Source: Bifidobacterium apousia
GTDB lineage: Bacteria > Actinomycetota > Actinomycetes > Actinomycetales > Bifidobacteriaceae
Direction: 5' to 3'
Assembly: GCF_007559275.1 (NCBI RefSeq)
Contig: NZ_VMHK01000002.1
Location: forward strand, 186,001-250,000
DNA: 64,000 bases
Shown: positions 60,842 through 64,000 of the stretch, one piece after another
How positions within the stretch are numbered: position 1 is the first letter of the stretch
How the letters are laid out: every line of letters begins with the position of its first letter
Translations under genes and position numbers: made by a program
The notes under the pieces: generated by a model
What the model saw: the letters and a program-made list of their open reading frames with translations, nothing else
What the model was told of the DNA's origin: nothing
Databases searched by the model: none

Positions 60842-61057
60842 TCAGTCCTTCTTCTCGTCCTTCTTGACGTCTGTGCCCTGGTCGCGGCGCGCCTGCTCCT
60901 GGCGCAGGGTGCGGCCCTCACGGGTGCGCTGCTTGTTGACCGTCGCTGCTGCAATCCGCTCGGCAGCACGTTCATCCTGTCCGCGATCGACTTCGCTGTC
61001 GTGGACATGCTGATACTGCTTCTGATCGTCCTGGTCCCAGTGATTGTTCCTGGCCAT
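60842..61057 (-). CDS. Small charged conserved actinobacterial protein
   Basis: A 71-residue highly charged protein (KQYQHVHDSEVDRGQDERAA; RIAAATVNKQRTREGRTLRQ). It resembles a widespread family of small actinobacterial proteins with the pattern ERQYEHIKxS...RAxEIAARTVNKxRAxxGE, often named plasmid stabilization protein without evidence. It is predicted to be helical or disordered. AGGAGGGG precedes the ATG by four bases. No toxin gene lies next to it, so an addiction role is not supported. Confidence 0.75.
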   Translation of the reverse strand: MARNNHWDQDDQKQYQHVHDSEVDRGQDERAAERIAAATVNKQRTREGRTLRQEQARRDQGTDVKKDEKKD

Positions 61058-61747
61058 ATACCCCTCCTAGAAAGCGCCGTGCCCTTCAACTCATCCCCAG
61101 GTAAGGAAGGCTTCAGGGCCCTGCCGGTATGCCGATTATAGGTGGGCGGACAGCTCTGCGGCGGTATTGGAACTCGGGCTATACGCCAAAATGTGTGCGT
61201 TTTTCATCCTCTAAGCCCTTATCGGGGTGGGGCTAGAAGCATCCAGTAGATGCCTGCTCTCCTTAGAAAGCATGAAGACACCGAATTGCCTGGTCTGGGC
61301 ACTACCAGCACAGGTCGCACCCAGTGGCGGTGCTAGCGGTGCGGGGCCCCGATTCCCACGAATAACAATCTGCTCGAATCATGAACTAACGACTGCGCGC
61401 CTTGCCCAGGAACCACAATGGGCTGGGCTCGGAACACGAAATCAGAGCCATCTGCCAGCGGGGTCATCAACACGCCGCCGACCCCCAGAGAGATGTCCGG
61501 CCGGCCACCCACACTTGCAGTGACCAGAATTTCGAACGGTTGAACGACCTCGCTTGGCAACACAGCCAACAAGATCTGCACCAAGCCACCGCTATCGACT
61601 AGAACGAACTGCACACCCCCGTCAGATACCCCAGCAGCACCGACTAACCTGCGAATATTTTGGCATATGACCCAAAAAATACGACGCCCCCACATCTCGC
61701 GATGTGAGGGCGAAGAACTTATTGCTCTTATATAGTATCATGGCCTT
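61058..61747. other. Poorly coding interval before the Abi gene
   Basis: These 690 bp have no convincing gene. An open minus-strand frame at 61333-61695 (120 codons) lacks a ribosome binding site and family resemblance. A hairpin CGCCCCCACATC/GATGTGAGGGCG (one mismatch) lies at about 61684-61711, just before TTATATAGTATCAT, which may be the -10 region of the Abi gene. The base composition is mixed, as in a decayed or inserted segment. Confidence 0.5.
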
Positions 61748-63025
61748 ATGCAGACTGCAACTCACTCGATTATGGATCTGGCGATATCAGAGAAGCGCTT
61801 GGAACCCTATAAGAACGAGGCTCGGAAACACCCGGGAGTGGAAGCCGCGGACTTATACCGTTGGAATACCTTATTCTCCGGAGTGGCAGTCACGCAGATC
61901 TCCTTTGTCGAGATGAGTGTGCGCAATGCAATGGACAAGGAGCTGATGCTTTGGGCTCATGCTAACGGATTCGACGACTGGCTTGGGGAAACGCCGCCGT
62001 CCGAATGGTTCGAAGGTCATAAGACCGCTCCTTTGAGCCAGGTGCCGCCTCTTATTGAGGAACTACTGGGCGCAGGCCATATAAGGAAGCTGTGGGACTC
62101 ATGCCGCAGGGTATACCGGATATGGGAAAAGAATCCTAATCACAAAAAGCATGGCCAATACCCGAACAGGAATGATGCATTCGCGCAATTGATGTTCGGA
62201 GGTTGGCAACGGTTACTCGGACCTACGGATTTCACAAGCAAAGACCCAACAGTCCTCAAGTGGGCAGCGGATGCACGACAGCTCTGGAAAGAGGCTTTGT
62301 ATAAGGCCTTTCCGGAGATGACCCATAACAAGGTCAATGATCGACAACGGGTGAAACTCCTGCTTGACATCGATAGAATTCGCCGCCTACGTAACAGGGT
62401 CTCCCATGGCGAGAACGTCCTAAGTATTCAAACGGACCAGTATCTGGATAAGATGCTCGCAGTCCTGTCGGCCATCGACCCCCACATTAGCGACTGGGTC
62501 ATGGGCCAAACAGGCCGCACCTACCGGACAGTGGCCAAACTCAAATATTACCCGGGGCTGCTGCAGTCCTACCAGCAAAACGATCCACTCCCCTCTAGTA
62601 AGGAAATCGTGGCCTACAAGCTGACCTCCAGTGGTTCCTACAGCGGGGCAGAGGTCATTGAAGCCCAATTGGAGAACTCACAGAGTCATGGAGGACGCAC
62701 CTTTATGACCGTCGGGAAACCACCGCTAGAAAAGAACAGGTCCCAGCTCAGGGAAATCCTCCTGGTTGATGCTGGAGGCAAGAAAGCGGCCGTAGGTGAA
62801 ATCGTCGCCTACGGCTATGGGAACAACGCACAGCCGCCGAAAGGATACGAGCCTCCGGCATACGAGAAGCGGTATCAAAAGCGAAAGGCTTGGTTCGCTG
62901 TGAGGAATCTATACGAAGTCGACTGCCAAGGCGGACGGGTCATCGGTTACCAAACCAAAGACGGCCAGAAGGTGCCCGGCTGTTTCACAGGGCAGGTAAC
63001 AATGAGATATGTCTGCCACGACTAA
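61748..63025 (+). CDS. Abi-family (HEPN-type) abortive-infection protein
   Basis: A 425-residue protein resembling the Abi_2 (AbiD/AbiF) family. The N-terminal half has SEKRLEPYKNEARKHPGVEA and VTQISFVEMSVRNAMDKELM. The HEPN RNase motif is RLRNRVSHGE (Arg215 to His220, R-x4-H). The C-terminal 150 residues (after about 270) are an extra domain with no recognised motif. Such proteins block phage growth by cleaving RNA when infection is sensed, which is family knowledge and not shown here. The codon use is poorer in GC than in the core genes, and the gene stands alone between two non-coding stretches, so acquisition by transfer is likely. No clear ribosome binding site precedes the ATG. Confidence 0.8.
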   Translation: MQTATHSIMDLAISEKRLEPYKNEARKHPGVEAADLYRWNTLFSGVAVTQISFVEMSVRNAMDKELMLWAHANGFDDWLGETPPSEWFEGHKTAPLSQVPPLIEELLGAGHIRKLWDSCRRVYRIWEKNPNHKKHGQYPNRNDAFAQLMFGGWQRLLGPTDFTSKDPTVLKWAADARQLWKEALYKAFPEMTHNKVNDRQRVKLLLDIDRIRRLRNRVSHGENVLSIQTDQYLDKMLAVLSAIDPHISDWVMGQTGRTYRTVAKLKYYPGLLQSYQQNDPLPSSKEIVAYKLTSSGSYSGAEVIEAQLENSQSHGGRTFMTVGKPPLEKNRSQLREILLVDAGGKKAAVGEIVAYGYGNNAQPPKGYEPPAYEKRYQKRKAWFAVRNLYEVDCQGGRVIGYQTKDGQKVPGCFTGQVTMRYVCHD

Positions 63026-63947
63026 TAGTCCTAACACTCCTATTCCCAAATCAGACTAACCTCATAGCCTCATATGTTTCCTGCATGGCTTAATGGAACT
63101 ATAAGAACGTTGCAGGCGCTTTCCCAGAAGGCTCCATAAGTCATCACCCCTTATCTCAGGTTTTTAACCAACACTAGGATTTCGGCCTTCCAGACCAAAC
63201 ACAACGAAGCCCCCATGCTTCCTCATCCACGGCAGCCTCTATTAATTTCCAGTCTCAGATCATGCAAGCTGCTGATAGGTACCGAGATTCCGTTCAGAAC
63301 GTGAAAGAATCCGTAGACTTCAACACCACGGATTCAACTGGAGCAAAGTGCTGTGAATTGTAGGGTCATACCTTGAAGCATGGCGATAAGGCGCACTCTG
63401 CTTAGGCGGTAGCCTTTCGCATATTGCACGATTAGTCCGGGCCATACTGGGTATGGCTTGTGGTCATATATTAAAGGAGTCTGTGAATCACAGATCAGGA
63501 TACGAGTTAGAACTTCCTGGTTTCGTTGGAAGGATCCGAAGCCGATTTAGATCAAATCATGTACCCGGCAACACGGTCCTTCATCAGCAGCATCATTTCA
63601 CGAGCCAAGCTGCAACAGTCTGGACAGGCATCGCACAAACTCTGTATTTCATGGAAACAAGTTTGCGCACCATTGAAAACAGAGATGAAAGCTAGAACAC
63701 TTCTGTCGTGGAAGCTTTTGACATCCCAATAGCTTCTGATTTCACTAGCACAACACCTAGGCACCGCCAGTGACTGGACCGAATCCCACATATCAGTCAA
63801 ATACTCTGAAATCGCAGACTAACGTGCACAAATCTTGGCGTATAACTCTAGAGCTCAATAGGGTGGGGGACTTGTAACAGAAAAAGCCGAGTGCTCGTGA
63901 TATTCTTTCCTTGTCTCATCGCCAAATAAGACAATAAGGAATCGAAT
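63026..63947. other. Non-coding interval after the Abi gene
   Basis: These 922 bp are AT-rich compared with the window average and have no gene that can be supported. Short open frames at 63179-63361 and 63453-63732 lack ribosome binding sites and known motifs. They may be debris of transferred DNA. The last 100 bases presumably hold the promoter of the NCS2-like gene. Confidence 0.45.
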
Positions 63948-64000
63948 ATGCATAAGCTATTTCGGCTTTCGGATAATAATACCACAGTCTCTACGGAAGT
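63948..64000 (+). CDS. Start of a probable NCS2-family purine permease (partial)
   Basis: Only the first 17 codons are visible (MHKLFRLSDNNTTVSTE). The pattern of a short aromatic/basic start, an N-T-V segment and a TE just before the window edge is that of NCS2 hypoxanthine/guanine permeases (FxLxExxTxxxTEVxAG). AAGGA stands seven bases before the ATG. The call rests on very little sequence. Confidence 0.5.
   Translation, partial: MHKLFRLSDNNTTVSTE

Noticed and set aside
61333-61695. Minus-strand 120-codon frame in a gap
   Set aside because: No ribosome binding site or recognisable family was seen. It could be a decayed gene but cannot be supported.
63179-63361. Short plus-strand frame with protein-like composition (QAADRYRDSVQNVKESVDF)
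   Set aside because: The only ATG is internal and lacks a ribosome binding site, and it resembles nothing known.
63453-63732. Overlapping short frames near the right edge
   Set aside because: There are several overlapping frames on both strands of similar quality, with no initiation signal.

Overview
The window comes from a high-GC Gram-positive bacterium, almost certainly a Bifidobacterium. The evidence is the local order coaD / SepIVA-like / DUF177 / rpmF / rnc, a cell-wall biology built on sortases, and sugar uptake by LacI-controlled ABC transporters paired with GH42 and GH43 enzymes. An araBDA operon next to a surface-protein island would suit a gut species, perhaps of the insect-associated B. 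asteroides group, but that assignment is inference.

Layout. 1-11.3 kb is core genome. On the minus strand lie a partial sugar O-acetyltransferase, ilvN-ilvB, rnc, rpmF-DUF177-sepIVA-coaD, an aldo/keto reductase and pncB. On the plus strand lie a DUF3039 protein, a Pr6Pr membrane protein, rph and rdgB. 11.5-27.6 kb is a tandem array of five paralogous surface proteins of 963-975 residues, in the same orientation. Each has a signal peptide, ten conserved extracellular cysteines and a C-terminal sorting signal (LPLTGG in four, LPFAGG in the fourth). Each starts at a TTG behind a run of G. The spacers carry repeated leader and terminator modules, and the spacer between copies 4 and 5 holds decayed copies of the tRNA-Leu and tRNA-Thr genes that stand intact after copy 5. 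27.9-33.1 kb returns to housekeeping genes (manC, pgi, rplS, lepB, rnhB).

33.2-38.3 kb is an L-arabinose locus: a LacI-type regulator, then araB-araD-araA behind a promoter with a LacI-type operator. 38.6-43.2 kb is a pilus locus: major pilin (LPLTG, CnaB-type E-box), a minor LAATG-bearing surface protein and a class C sortase, with hairpin terminators after each of the first two genes. After a second aldo/keto reductase and a secreted HNH nuclease comes a galactan-type utilisation cluster (45.3-54.0 kb). It holds a wall-anchored GH43 enzyme with an LAATG signal, a sugar ABC transporter, a GH42 beta-galactosidase and a LacI regulator. Two nearly identical palindromic operators stand before the GH43 gene and the transporter. 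The logic is to cut polymer at the wall, import the oligosaccharide and hydrolyse it inside.

The right end holds an MFS exporter, pstSCAB for phosphate uptake, an AEC transporter, a small charged protein, a lone HEPN-type Abi gene between two poorly coding stretches (61.1-61.7 and 63.0-63.9 kb), and the first codons of an apparent NCS2 purine permease cut by the window edge. The most noteworthy item is the five-gene surface-protein array. Its spacer relics, conversion-like mosaicism, G11 tract and conserved cysteines point to a system for diversifying the cell surface.
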